Assembly (NCBI GenBank): GCA_003439945.1
Contig: QVRM01002189.1
Coordinates: 37,501 to 101,500, forward strand
Source: Dermanyssus gallinae
Lineage: Eukaryota > Arthropoda > Arachnida > Mesostigmata > Dermanyssidae
Length of the DNA: 64,000 bases
Direction of reading: 5' to 3'
Position numbers and translations under genes: made by a program. The notes beneath the pieces are model-generated. The model did not search any database. It was not told the origin of the DNA and worked only from the letters and a program-made list of their open reading frames with translations. The stretch's first letter is position 1; every line of letters starts with the position of its first letter. Of the stretch, positions 24,473-36,221 are shown piece after piece.

Positions 24473-24689
24473 CTTTATCGCCGTATGTGGTTGACATTCG
24501 TTAGATTTGGCTGAAACAGATAGTTGTGTTGCACGGGCCGATCCAGTACAATCGTGACGGCGGACCAGCCACTTATGGAGTCATACATAGTACGAGTTGC
24601 TACTGAAGTGGCAGTAAGCAGTTAGTGAGAAACGCTCCTGGTGAGGATGCTCGCCTTCGTAATGGTAATCAAATCGCAGGGCGCTGGTG

Positions 24690-25010
24690 AGATTGGTGAG
24701 GTTGGCGGATGGAAAAAGGTGGTTGGAGTGGTGAAAAAAGGTCGTGGAGCGGTGAAAAGATTGTGGAGTCGTGGAAAAGGGTGGTGGGATGTTGGAGAAA
24801 GGTCGTCCAGTGGTGGGGTAGTGGAAAATGTAAGGGGGTTATGGAAAAAATTATGGAATGGCAGAAGAAGATAGTGGGATTGTGAGAAGGGTGGTTAAGC
24901 ATGTGGAAAAAGGTGGATGGGGTGAAGCAAAAAGGTGCTGAGGTAGTTGAAAAGTAATGGGGAGGTAAAATGGTGATGGGGTAGTGGAAAATGGTGTTAA
25001 AAAGTAATAG
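24690..25010. repeat. C-poor degenerate minisatellite
   Basis: About 320 bases are built from variants of a GTGGAAAAAGGTGG-like unit of roughly 14-20 bases (gtggaaaagggtggtggg, gtggaaaaaggtgg, gtggggtagtggaaaa). The plus strand has very few C residues. The 125-codon minus-strand frame across it is made of Phe, His, Pro, Ser and Thr and is a repeat artefact. Confidence 0.8.
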
Positions 25011-25660
25011 CAGTAGCTGCAACGGAAGCAGTTGTAACAGTAGCAACAGCGTCAGCCAGCTCTAACAACTGCTATTAGCAGGAGCAGTAGCAACAACAAC
25101 AACAGCAAAAACCATCGAAGATAGACAATAACAACATTGACGGCAACAATAATGAAGGCTTTGTCGGCCTCAGCCGTTGTTCGAGCCGCTTTCGCTGACT
25201 GACTGGTCTTCGCCCATGTTCAACGAACGCCGCTGCGAAACACTGCCTATGGAAGTGGAAGTGCATCTCTGCGGACGAATATGAACAAATATTTGCGTGG
25301 CCGTTGCTTCTGGGCCGGCAAAAGCTAGTGAGACAGTTACGTTGTTGCTGTAGTTATTATTGTTGCTATTTTTGTCACTGCAACTATATAGGATTGGCGT
25401 GGGCGTCACGGTGCTCATCCAGTTTATACATTTTTCATAGCTTAAGCTATGCTTCGTCCTTCGAAGAAGAGTAGTCATCTGTCTCTCTGTACGTCCTATC
25501 TTGATGAAAAGCTATAAGGTGGGGGCTAGGTGATATATAAATATATGCGGAATGTAGTCATATACGCTTAACACACGTAAAGTGAACATTTAGTTTTAAA
25601 CCTATTTTTAATGAAAAATCTCGAGTCAAAATACATTTTAAAAACTTTGATTAATAAGTA
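25011..25660. other. No gene proven
   Basis: Short CAG/CAA runs, then unique DNA. A 102-codon minus-strand frame (25,170-25,478) has fairly ordinary composition but no recognisable domain. Confidence 0.4.
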
Positions 25661-25665
25661 AGTAT

Positions 25666-25686
25666 AAATATATATGTAAATATGTA

Positions 25687-25725
<39 letters not shown>
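25666..25725. repeat. TA/GTA array
   Basis: TA units with GTA and AAAT interruptions, then a clean TA array. Confidence 0.93.
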
Positions 25726-25728
<3 letters not shown>

Positions 25729-25777
25729 AGTTTTGATGCGAAGTGTGGAGCAAATCACTCACTCTCCTAACGTATAA

Positions 25778-26393
25778 TCATCTGCACAAGATGTAAGTCA
25801 GAGCAGACGAAAGAAATGGCTGGACTTCAAAGTAACGAATCTGTCCGATTGGTTCGCTCATGGGGGTGTGGCCGCTTGGTGTCTTGACTCGCGGTTGTGT
25901 TTCGTCTGTGTCTGTCTCGGCACAGAACGCACACGTCAATACCGAGGTTGCAATAGCTGTAGCTGGAATGACAATGACGATCGACGCAGCGGCAAATGAC
26001 AGCGCCATAAAGACGGGCAGAACAACAGGAGGACGTAACACACCACGTATGACAAGAAACAAATGTAACGATATTGCTACGAGCCAGCGTAACGGATACC
26101 ACCATCGCGCCCTGCCTGTTCATTCACAGATGGCCTCACATACACAGACACGACATGAAACAACTTTTATCTTAGTTCAGATGTGCAAAGTTTTTATAGA
26201 CAAGCAGGCGTCCGTCCCTCTGCGGCAGGGTCGACGAGACAAAACTGAAACTCAAATGGCCGGCAGCCAGTGCATTTGGGTTTTGTTTGCGAATTTTGTT
26301 CAACCTGTTCACGTTATGGCCGTTCGAGGCGAGCAGTGTTTGCAGGATTTGCAGACTTGGGTTCAGATTTTATTAAACAAATATGAACAATAA
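25778..26393. other. Overlapping open frames on both strands, not recognised
   Basis: A 177-codon plus frame (25,860-26,393) and a 94-codon minus frame (25,778-26,062) overlap. The minus frame starts with a hydrophobic segment of about 40 residues, like a signal or membrane segment, followed by a polar stretch. Neither has a known domain and at most one could be real. There is no splice-site or promoter support. Confidence 0.2.
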
Positions 26394-26657
26394 AGCATGG
26401 CGTGTAGGATGCGTATTCCTGCCAAAATGCATATACATGATGGAAGAGTTGTTCAAAGGTATCTGCTACCAACAGACTATTCTCAATTAAATGTAAGTGC
26501 CCTAGGACGCAGTCAAGTTGCAAAAGACAGGCCGGACTTGCAGAGTTATATCCTTGGTCAAGTAGACTGTGCCCTGCAATTGCAGTCGAACGCGCGTTTC
26601 GTCTAGAAAGCGTTGGCGATTTTGAAAACGGGGGTGCAACCGTCTCTATCTCTCTCG

Positions 26658-26708
<51 letters not shown>

Positions 26709-27259
26709 CATATAGACATGCAGAGAAAGAGAGAAGTGTTAAATCAAATGCTTAAATATACGAATATTATACAGTACACACTTTTGACCTGCTTGTTCGT
26801 ACAGTTTGGTCATAAGGTGTGGTTCGATGTTTGAAGTGGTACGATATCTGCTCACGCTGGACCATAAATGACGGTTTGGGTTTATTGTCTGTTGTTATCA
26901 GAACGGTAACGGCTCGTGTAGCAAAAGCGGTCTATGCTTTAAGGCAGCAACGGAGCATGGAACGTCATCAGCGGGGGTCCTAGCGGAGTCTGGCTCGGCC
27001 CCACGTTGGCGGAGAACACATTTGCTTCCCAGAACAGCTAAATATACGAACCTGCTGTTGTTAGGGTTTTATGCTGTACTTGCTTAAAATCTGCCTTTAA
27101 AGCACCGTAAGTGATTTAAGATAATAGACGTAGTAGCCATAATGTGAGTAGCAATTTTGGTGATAGTGCCTTAAATGTAATCGAAGTGTGGGCTTGTGTG
27201 TGAAGACAAAATGTGCGACTCGACAGTAGTCGACGGTCTTTTCACCTCTTAAGGGATAC

Positions 27260-27260
<1 letters not shown>
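26394..27260. other. No gene recognised; TA array at 26,659-26,703
   Basis: Unique DNA around a TA array that follows a TCTC run. No motif was seen. Confidence 0.5.

Positions 27261-27262
<2 letters not shown>

Positions 27263-27344
<82 letters not shown>
27263..27344. repeat. Perfect (TA)41 array
   Basis: 82 bases of uninterrupted TA. It is one of four TA arrays of 80 bp or more; the others are at 55,711, 57,871 and 61,712. Confidence 0.97.
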
Positions 27345-27346
<2 letters not shown>

Positions 27347-27489
27347 TTATAGCAATTGCGCTTATATATACCGCATATTTCAGCTCAGATAGGCAAATAC
27401 CTAATATGAATAGGAGGAAAATAAGTAAGTGTTGCGTCGAAATTGAACCCGCATTAATTTGCGCAAAAATGTACGCACACACTACGTTG

Positions 27490-27720
27490 CAGCACATTAA
27501 TCTTGTCTTTTTATCCTAATAAAAAATGTGTGTTTATGGTAAAGGTTTGAACAACCACCTGCCGTTTCGAGAAGAAACTAGAGAATCGAAGTAAGAAGCG
27601 ATGACAAAATCCACAAGCAGGATCGACATAACTCGTACAAGCTGTTCTATATCAGGCCAGCAGACTGAGATGTCAACAGCAGAGAGATGGGAGGTGGGTG
27701 ATGAAGCAGCACTGTTCTCT
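27490..27720. repeat. Degenerate direct repeat, left copy
   Basis: A block resembling 28,455-28,680 in the same orientation. The best part shares a core of 'ggtttgaacaac' type sequence, preceded by 'catggtaaa' or 'tatggtaaa' and followed by 'gcctgcc' or 'acctgcc'. A weaker match continues to an 'agagagatg' block. The spacing between copies is about 970-985 bases. The family is not recognised. Confidence 0.55.
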
Positions 27721-28454
27721 ATTTTCTCTGTATCGGTTTTTGCTGGCACACTTTTTAGTTCTCTATCGACCGCATTGTGACATTATAGTACAGTTCGCAT
27801 GCCATAAACATTAAAGCGACCTCAATTGTATCAAGCTGCTCTGGTCGTGCCACGTTGCACGCGGCTTCGTGCTGTTGATTCATTGTCGAGGTAGGAGGAC
27901 CCCACCTTTAGCTTTGCGGCGCGAACCCTGGCAAGGCAATTGAGTACAGCTACTGATCCTCTCCAGTGATCGATCCGATCGATGTCCGATCGGCAGAGAT
28001 CAGCGGCAAATGCCATAGCTCGCTAAGCCGCCTATGTACACAGATCTGTGAGGATCATGAACAACATGCCGCACGACAGAAACGCCGCGGCACAAAACGC
28101 CGTCCATACAGTGAATACGAGTACAGCATAGTTGTTAGCATATTCAGAAGCAGCCTCACCACCGCCAGTAGGCGCAATGCTAATTTATGAACGTTTTGCT
28201 TCTGCGTATTGCTGATAGGATACCACGGAGTGATACTAGGGAGTTGTGCACGCACTTCTGCTTGTGCACACTAGGAGTACCACCAACAACAAAATAGCTT
28301 AGGCAAGACCAACAACACCAGCAACAACGGCAGCAGCAGTAGCAGTATTAAGAGCGACCATCACTACGAGTGGGATTGTTCTTGAGCACACCGGTTTTAG
28401 TGTCTAACGGCTGGCCCGTCACCTATTCAGACTCGACAGTAACCAGCACTCGAC

Positions 28455-28680
28455 GTATACTGACACATAAATCTTGGCTTTTTAGCCCAATAATAACAAA
28501 TACAGTTTTCATGGTAAACGTTTGAACAACAGCCTGCCAATGTTTTAAGACGAAACATCTTTTACTACGTGGAGATCGCGCAATCGCAAACGCGTCATTG
28601 TCGCCTAGCTTGCGGCAGATGCACTTAACAGAGAGCAAGAGAGATGCGTGTTGGCTAAATGAGAGAGTCATAAAGTGCGA
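28455..28680. repeat. Degenerate direct repeat, right copy
   Basis: Partner of 27,490-27,720. On the minus strand both copies give related peptides around V-V-Q-T-F-T, but with a frame difference, so coding is unlikely. Decayed terminal repeats of an element about 1.2 kb long, or two inserts of one family, are possible. Confidence 0.55.
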
Positions 28681-28855
28681 TGCTTTAGACACTCACTTGG
28701 CACGCGACTTAACTCAACGCGGAACTCGGGCTTCGCGGTGTACATTTCTTTGACGACACCGGCGGTCCTCCATGCGTCTAGTTCTTTCGGCAAAAGAAAC
28801 GATGCTATTAACGATGCAACCCAGCGGTAACAGCAAACAAATAAAGAAAAAAACG

Positions 28856-29115
28856 GCAGTAGCAATAACAATAACAACAACAGCAACGACAACAACACCA
28901 CTAACAGCAACAATAACAACAACAACACCACTAACAGCAACAAGAACAATAACAAGAACAACAACAACAATGGTAACAACAACAACAATATTGGCAACAA
29001 CAACACAACTAATAGCAGCAGCAACAACAACAACCACAGCAATGAAAACAATCACACTACCAACAGCAACAACAATGGCAACAATAGCAACAACAACATC
29101 AACAACAATGCAGAC
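28856..29115. repeat. Interrupted (AAC)n block
   Basis: AAC units with frequent AGC, ACC, ATA and GGT interruptions over 260 bases. Confidence 0.92.
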
Positions 29116-29700
29116 AAAGAAAAACTAGCTTCTTCTCGAGCATCGACGAACTTTACGCGGTTGAGGTTGCGGATGAGGGAGCTGCGTGACCGATCCGACC
29201 CGATCCGACCATGGCCAGTGGCCGCAAGCTGCGTGGCCGTGAGGAATTCTTGGAGGCAAAAAACAAACCGAGGACGGACATCCAGCTAGCCCCCTTCGAC
29301 TTCGTTCGGCTCCGTTCGCCGTCTGCGGCCTAGTCAGTCGCCCCAGTGCTGCTGCTGCAGCTGCTGCCGGGCTCGACGCACGCAATCTGACGACCGCTCA
29401 GACTCGCTTGTTCCGTCGACGTCGACTCGGTGACCGATATTTCATTCACTTCACAGTTGTTTATTTCATTTCGATTTCACCTCGTGTTCGTCGTTCTGTC
29501 GCACTCTCTGTTCTTTCGTCCGTGCGTCCGTCCGTCGGTCGATTGGTCGGTCGGCCCAAGCAACCGACACGGAACAAAAACAAGGGAAAATTCGTTTCAC
29601 GCTCCGCCGATTCGTTGGCCGTCGCTCCTTCGCTAGCTACCTCGACAGTCCGCCTCTTCGGAGGCGGAGAGGTTGTCTAGAACGTTTTTGACTTATATAC
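29116..29700. other. GC-rich unique patch, possible regulatory or untranslated sequence
   Basis: A CpG-containing stretch with CCGATCC, GTCCGTCC and GGTCGG short repeats and several CAGT or TCAGT motifs. It contrasts with AT-rich flanks. The composition would fit a promoter or 5' untranslated exon, but no TATA box, initiator or start codon with a long frame can be defended. Confidence 0.3.
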
Positions 29701-29715
29701 GTATATAAACCCATA

Positions 29716-29735
29716 TGTATGTATGTATGTATGTA

Positions 29736-29786
<51 letters not shown>
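29716..29786. repeat. (GTAT)n then (TA)n
   Basis: GTAT tetranucleotides at 29,716-29,738 are followed by a TA array at 29,743-29,786. Confidence 0.93.
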
Positions 29787-29789
<3 letters not shown>

Positions 29790-29793
<4 letters not shown>

Positions 29794-32560
29794 GTTAAGC
29801 ACTTTGTCGTTTGTTTTCAAAAGCATGAAAAAGATGCATTTTATGCATGTACGTGTCGACGCGTGATACGTACGACGAGTCGTTTAAAAGTCGTTTCACC
29901 TTTGACTTGTATACGACATTCGCTCCCTGTATAAACAGTTTCAGCAGCTTCGTTCGTTCGTTTGTACGAGCATTGAATAGGTCAGCATTGAATACGCCGA
30001 ATACGCGTCGTATTGTGCGCGTATCGTAAGCGGTAAGTTTGAGATCGTCGCGCATGATCGTGTGATCACTGCTAACTCATCGAGCTTACCTGTATCGTGC
30101 AGAGCCCGACGACCAGAAGAAGAAGGGGCAAAAGCATCATGCCATGAGGATGCAGCTGCCGTTGAGCCTGCTGCTGCTGGTGACGATATCGGCTGCGTCG
30201 TGATGATTGACCGCAATGATTTTGTTGTTGAGTAGTAACAACAACAGCAGCAGCAGCAACAACAGGGGAAAGCCCGGCCCAAAGGCCCGCCATCATATCC
30301 ATTTCGTATCCTCTCTAGCGGCGCAACGACCACTCAACTACTACCGAACAAAAGTCCCAAATCCACACTGGCTGATTTCGTAGCCGACGAAACAGTACGT
30401 ATAGAAAGCGCACTTGCACTTGCGCGTCTCACTTGAGTCGCGTGTGTAGGGCTACTCAAAACTAAGACGTCTTGCGTCGCTTTCGCGCGCGCGCGCGCGA
30501 ACGGAGTCGCGGAGTCACAAATCCAGCACGAACTTTAGCACAGCCAAGCACAAATCCAGCACGGCTTTAAGCACAGCCAACAATGACAACAATAACACCG
30601 AATGTTGGACACAAACTACAACAAAAGGTAGCAGTAGAAAACAGCACACAGTCGTGGGCTGCGTGTACACCGGCAGGCGTACACCGACAGACAGATAAGG
30701 AGGAACACTAACTTGTGCTTCACACAAGATCACACAACCACCACCAAATGGTTGGGCATGGTGGTCACCATTACTACCACCAGCAACAGCAGCAGCAGCA
30801 CAGACTAAGCCAGAGGCCTGAACATGAATAACCGTTTCAACAGCATCAACAACAGATGACTTCACAGTCGGCAATCACCAGCACTGATTGGCCTGCTGCT
30901 GCTATCATCATCGTCGTTGTTGTTGTCGTCGTCGTCGTCGTCGTCATCGTCTGATGCAGGATGACATGAGACAGCCGGATAACCAAGCAAGTGGGCTGGA
31001 AGCCATTCGAGAACCAGCCATTCGCAAACGAAGACGGAGGTCGACCGCAAGAACAGCAAACGCAGCAATAATGATGGTAGTAGTGGCGGCGGCAGCGGTT
31101 GTGGCGGCAGAGGCGGAGTGGAAATGGAAGTATGGTGATGCTTGCTCACGGAACGCGGCTGCGGCTGCAACAGCGGCGTACGGCGGCTCTCAGCTGAAGT
31201 CGCCGACACGTCGCCGAAGTCAACGACAGTCAACGATGAAAGAAAGACACGACGTCCACGTTGAGGGCGAGGATGTGGACCACGAAGTCAACGATGAGGA
31301 GGCGGAGAAGGGGGGAGGAGGGTGAAGACGACTACAACAACGTCAACGGGAGAGGAGGATCACGATGATGAGAGTAAGAGGGATGAGGAAGAAGAGGCAG
31401 CAACAACAACAGCAACAATAACAATGCTGAAGACTATAGACAATGACGACGAAGGCGACGACGACGACGACGACTGTCGGTTGGTAACGACTCCTGTGGT
31501 CGGCCACGGCTACTTCCAGAGCACACATACACCTATAGACACACTGTTACCCCCACTACAACTACTTCTGCTCATGCTGGTGATGGGCGAACGGCGCGCC
31601 GAAGTGAGCTTTGCGGCAGCAGCAGCGGCGGCGGCGACGGCACAGCAGCAGAGTCGCTACCGTGGGCGCCAACAGCCGCCTGCTGCACGCATCTGCATCG
31701 ACTTGCAGCAGATGAACGACCTTCATCGCGAGAGAGGGAGAGGGAGAGAGACAGCGATAATGATGACGAGGCAGCTGACTGAAAATGGCAAAAGCAACAA
31801 CAGAGGAGGAACTTGAGGAGAAAAAGGTGAAGGGGAAGTCGAAGATAGACGAAGACGACGAGGAAGACGCTGCTGCTGTTGCTGCTGCAACAGCAAACGC
31901 AAAGAACATGCGCGGGCGCGCGGCTACCCGTCAGATTCAGTTCGCGCGGGTACTACTCATACTACGTCTGCTGCTGTTGCTGATGCTTTTGCTGCTGCTG
32001 CTGGAGTTGTCGCTTGCTAACCATTCACTATCGGTGTTGGCCACAATTGGCCGTAGTATCTATCAGCAACGACAGCAGACCGCAGATAGAGCAGCGACCT
32101 TACCAGAATTAACAGCAGCAGCAGCAATGATGTTGTTGTTGTTGCTATTGTTGCTATTAGTACTGTTGTTGTTGGTTTTGTGGTCGTCGTTGTTGTTGTT
32201 GTCGTTATTGTTGTTGTTGTCGTTGCTGTTGTTGTCGTTGTTGTTGTTGTTTGTGTTCGTACGACTTGACGAGCTCTGCGGTAGCGTAGCGGCGTAACTC
32301 CACCAGCGCGCGGTGAGATAGCCGGTGATGGTGACTGAGGGCCCATTTGCAGTATGAAAACAACACGGGGGTGCGTCCGGGGGTTGGCGGAACAGCATCG
32401 TCGCCGTTCAGCGTACGCCCAAAGACCGCCGTTGTCATCTTTACCGCTGCTGCTGCCATAAGTGTCGCGCATGCAAATCTTTCCGCATATACAGAACGTT
32501 CTATCTTGTTGTTGATGTTGTTGTTGTTCTTGTTGTAGTTGTTGTTGTAGCACTACTATT
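29790..32560. other. GC-rich, trinucleotide-dense region; no gene proven
   Basis: About 2.8 kb of CAG, CAA, GTC, GAC, GGA and GTT clusters in unique GC-rich DNA. It includes a (CG)8 run at 30,484-30,499, GAC/GAT units near 31,440-31,475 and GTT/GCT units at 31,970-32,005 and 32,125-32,260. Frames of up to 193 codons occur on both strands because of these repeats. None has a recognised domain. Confidence 0.45.
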
Positions 32561-33145
32561 GCTAGACTATTAAAACTAAAGTTAAGTATTATAGCCAATC
32601 ATTGAGTGATGCTAGAATAATATAAATAAACGCACGTATAGATAAGACGTAGTGAAAACGTGCAACTACATTTCAAGCATTCTGTACAACAATATCAGTT
32701 TTGGAGTTGGCTAAAATAATTTCAGTAATACCTGCAGGTGTAAATAAGAAACTTAAACCTAATAATCATGAAAGGGAAGAATTATTATTGATATTTATAC
32801 AATTAAAAATAGCAATTTAAGAAAACTATTTTGAATTTATGTTGAGATGGCAATAATTATAGTTTAATTATTATTATAATTTAAATCAAATATGCTTGAA
32901 TATTGACATCAAGACCAGACATCGTCATGAGGAAGGTTCGACAAGTTCTCATCGACTCCGCTATTGAAAACCGCCAAACGAAGTACAATATCAATCTCCT
33001 TTATTTTCTCCATTTCTCGTTCCCACTACTAGTACGTTGCAGCTACACCGACCCCGTGCCATAAAAGTTCTACTTGTTGGAAAAATGACTGTGCCTATTC
33101 TTAGCCCATTTTGCTATAATATTTGTGGGCGTACACGCATCAGTC
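32561..33145. other. AT-rich spacer, no gene recognised
   Basis: Strongly AT-rich with no open frame of note. No motif was seen. Confidence 0.6.
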
Positions 33146-33150
33146 ATACG

Positions 33151-33182
<32 letters not shown>

Positions 33183-33217
33183 TACATACATATACATACA
33201 TTAATATACATATATAT
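33151..33217. repeat. TA and CATA arrays
   Basis: A TA array at 33,151-33,178 is followed by ACATA units. Confidence 0.92.
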
Positions 33218-33573
33218 GACTGAGCAGTGTGCGCAAACGGGGTGTGGCTGTTTTTGCTGCCGCTGGTCAGCCGTAACTTGGTATGCCCCCATCGTCCTCA
33301 TCGTCGGTTATCGGTGTTGCACATTGTTTCTTCTTTTCTCTCTTGCTCACTGCCTCTCTCCCAGTATCTCTCTCCCTTCCTCTCCCCCCAGCCTGTCTCT
33401 CGCTTGACACGTGGCCATGACCCTCAGATAAATGAATCACAATGTATCACATATTGCTGCCTTTAATGCTACCCCGCAAGCACGGCATTGTCGGCACCAC
33501 AATTCAGTGCCACCGTAGTGGCACGGCCTTATCTTGTGGTAGGGCTGCATTCGTAAGCACGCCTCTATTTACA

Positions 33574-33604
33574 CGTCACCCTTTTATATCAGGGGCAGAA
33601 CGGT
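33574..33604 (-). mobile_element. LINE 3' tail fragment
   Basis: On the minus strand this block reads 'cccctgatataaaagggtga' followed by a CGTGT variant. It matches the plus-strand 3' region at 35,695-35,722 with one or two changes. The shared piece lies downstream of the zinc-knuckle motif in the 35-kb LINE, so it is probably the same family's 3' untranslated end in opposite orientation. A LINE endonuclease-like frame on the same strand lies just upstream at 33,833-34,084. Confidence 0.65.
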
Positions 33605-33694
33605 AGCCTATATATTACTTAGACAACCATCATCATCAATGTATCTTCCAACACCTACTGAGTACTTGGCTTCCATTAGAACAACATGTTACAG

Positions 33695-33695
<1 letters not shown>

Positions 33696-33731
<36 letters not shown>
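33696..33731. repeat. (TA)n array
   Basis: About 18 TA units, lying between the LINE tail fragment and the endonuclease-like fragment. Confidence 0.95.
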
Positions 33732-33732
<1 letters not shown>

Positions 33733-33832
33733 CGTTTATTTCCATGCTGGATGCGTACAAACATACTATACAGCCATGCAGTGCATACATTTTCCTGACT
33801 GTGCTGCTAGTGAGGTAACTGCATGGCACTCA

Positions 33833-34084
33833 CTACCACGATAGCCATCCTCTTAGCACATGCCCTGTTACAATCTTTACAAATTCAGAGATTACTTGGC
33901 TAGTAGAAGACTTCTGCCCAATAGCGTGTATGGTGAGATCCATGAACGCCGTATCACCATGTCTGTTCGAAGGAACAGAGTTTTTATTATGCATATTAAC
34001 CCAAGGTAGCAGGGTAAAATTTCCGCAACTTTTGCTCATATTCCTCACTGAACTGGAGATACTTCGGGGTTTCCTGGAGTGCAA
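33833..34084 (-). pseudogene. LINE endonuclease-like fragment
   Basis: An 84-codon minus-strand frame resembles the C-terminal half of the apurinic-type endonuclease of LINE ORF2. A W-V-N-M-H-N-K-N segment stands where these enzymes have l-x-v-l-N. A P-S-N-R-H-G-D-T-A-F segment leads into M-D-L-T, like the conserved I-D-L-T, and T-G-H-V-L stands at the place of the S-D-H motif. These landmarks are in the right order and at plausible spacing, but there is no intact catalytic Asp-His pair. It is inactive. The call rests on motif order seen by eye. Confidence 0.45.
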
Positions 34085-35100
34085 ACGGCTTTCCTACGCA
34101 GGGTGTTCTACGAATACAGGTGTATCGCCGACTAAATAAATAATACATGTGGAAGTTTCCAAGCCTAGTACCGGTTTCAGAAAGGCAGGTTTTACGCAGT
34201 CAAGTAACTCTAGATGCGAAACACCTTGCTTCACTCACAAAGTTACAGGCAATTTATTTTAAGTTAAATCATCTGCAGGCCATTAAGTTTCGATGATGCA
34301 ACAATTGTCTTCCGTTTCTTTCTTTAATATAAGCAGAAAATGTTTTTGACTAAGTAGATAAGTGTGATGCTTAGGTATGTAAGACTATTTACAAGCTCTA
34401 ACTCATGTCCGTATAGTCTGAGCGAAGCGAATCACTCTTTGCTGCCGCTGTAGAGTACGTACTGGGTCGTTCGCGTACATGTAAATGTTTAAGGCCGGAT
34501 ATGTAGGTTCTGTATGCGCCTTGGTTTTTGTTCCTTTGTTTTTGCATATATATATATACCTACATGCATTCATACAGATGCTGATCATTTAGGATTCGAT
34601 TCATCTAGCGAGGTCATTGTATCGACGCGGCGACCTTGCTGTATCAGCTGTATTGAGACGGCTGTATAAAAGAATAAGCTGCCGATGACTCGAGCGGTGT
34701 ATATGTATTGTCATTATGTGCTGAAGTTCTGACGCACACATGGGTGGGCACAGATTCTCACCTACAGTGGGAGTACCCGCACAAAGACGACGTTACGAAG
34801 CCAGGGCTAGGACCACAGACAATGGAACATATGCGATGCTATTAACCGACCGTTGCCGCTATCGGGCAAGACGCTTCTTTCGCTGTCTTAACTCCTTCGC
34901 TGGTTTCACTTGATAAGTAATAACGCACAGGGTCGTGGTTTTACCGTATATGAACAAAATAATAGCCAAATGCAAGCTACAAGAACAAAAACAAATTAAA
35001 ATCATGCAGTCCTTAATGTTAAGCTACAGCGGTGTATATCCTTAAGCTATTTTGATTCATTCAAGCTATTTCGCAATTGATTTGCATTTACAAAATGTTT
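34085..35100. other. No gene recognised
   Basis: Unique DNA with a short TA run near 34,546-34,558. No motif was seen. Confidence 0.55.

Positions 35101-35102
<2 letters not shown>

Positions 35103-35130
<28 letters not shown>
35103..35130. repeat. (TA)n array
   Basis: About 14 TA units, lying just upstream of the LINE 3' fragment. Confidence 0.93.
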
Positions 35131-35133
<3 letters not shown>

Positions 35134-35216
35134 ATATTGATGGATGGCACAGTAGAGTTCGCAGCTAGGGATACAATAGTCAGCAATGGGCAAGAGCTAG
35201 GGTATCAGAGAAAATA

Positions 35217-35760
35217 GTGAAAGTGAGGGTAAACAAGTCATACACAGACAAATGGAAATTGACGATGGGTTCCAGATCGAGTTTGGCAACTATATATGAA
35301 AAGGAAAAGCGGGAAAGGGGCGGGGTAGAATTCAAGAGAAAAGCGGGAAAGGGGCGGGGTAAAATTCAAGAGCGAGTGGGCTATTGGCAGACGCCACGGC
35401 AGGGATGTTGGTCATAAGGATACAAAGAGTTAATATAGGGAGGGGCAAAAACAGAATGTCGAGCCTGTGGGCTAGAAAATGAGTCAATCGAGCATATTAT
35501 GAGAGAATGTATAGCCTTAGGGAGGATCAGAGATATAGAACTGTCTAGCTCTAGGACTAAATGTTAGAAAGGACCTGATCGATATTACAAAGAAGAGTGT
35601 GTCCCAATGGAAAGCAAATCCTCAGTAGGTATTGAAGTATACATTAATTGTATGGATGCGTATATAACATATATGTTGCCGCTCTAAGCGCCCCTGATAT
35701 AAAAGGGTGACATGTGTAATAGGTATACATGCCAAGCGAACAATAAATAATCAGTCAATA
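35217..35760 (+). pseudogene. LINE ORF2 C-terminus with zinc knuckle and 3' end
   Basis: The plus strand holds the end of a LINE ORF2. A frame from 35,217 has an S-S-L-A-T-I-Y segment like the K-S-S-L-x-x-Y of I/L2-type LINEs. Further down, 35,457-35,510 encodes C-R-A-C-G-L-E-N-E-S-I-E-H-I-M-R-E-C, a C-x2-C-x8-H-x4-C knuckle typical of LINE C-termini. The intervening frame has a stop. A 34-bp tandem duplication at 35,305-35,372 shifts the frame. The 3' region (about 35,690-35,760) shares a block with 33,574-33,604 and ends in a TA array. It is inactive. Confidence 0.7.
35305..35372. repeat. 34-bp tandem duplication
   Basis: Two copies (35,305-35,338 and 35,339-35,372) begin with 'aaaagcgggaaaggggcggg' and differ at one position (tagaatt versus taaaatt). 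The unit is not a multiple of three, so it disrupts the LINE frame it sits in. Confidence 0.9.
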
Positions 35761-35762
35761 AT

Positions 35763-36215
35763 ATATAATATATATATATATATAAGTTCCTTAGCATCCA
35801 TCTAGTGGCGCGAAAAAGTGGCCACCGTTACGTCTGACAGTTCGTCGCACGATACTGCAGAACGGCAGTGGCATTGTTTCCCACCTGGTGAACTCCACGA
35901 GTGGAACACATCCGCTAGTTGTAGTCTTTCACAGTTTAGCTTGTATACACACGATAACTAGTGCATGACATTTGATGAGCATCCTCTTTTATAGCTTACG
36001 CCACTCTACCTTGCCATTATTGCGATGTTTTTTACTTAGGGCAACTACGGCTGATTCAGCTGCTTAATGAACTGCATGTCTTAAGGTATTTAAGGTTTGC
36101 AATTCTATATGTTTTCATTAAGTTATTTAAATCATTTTTAAGTAATGCATTTACTTTGGTTTACAATGTTTAACCAATCTGGAATAGTAAGCAATTGGTA
36201 TGCGCCGCTGAGATT
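35763..36215. other. No gene recognised; short TA array at start
   Basis: A TA array at 35,763-35,784, then AT-rich unique DNA without motifs. Confidence 0.55.
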
Positions 36216-36221
36216 GCTATT

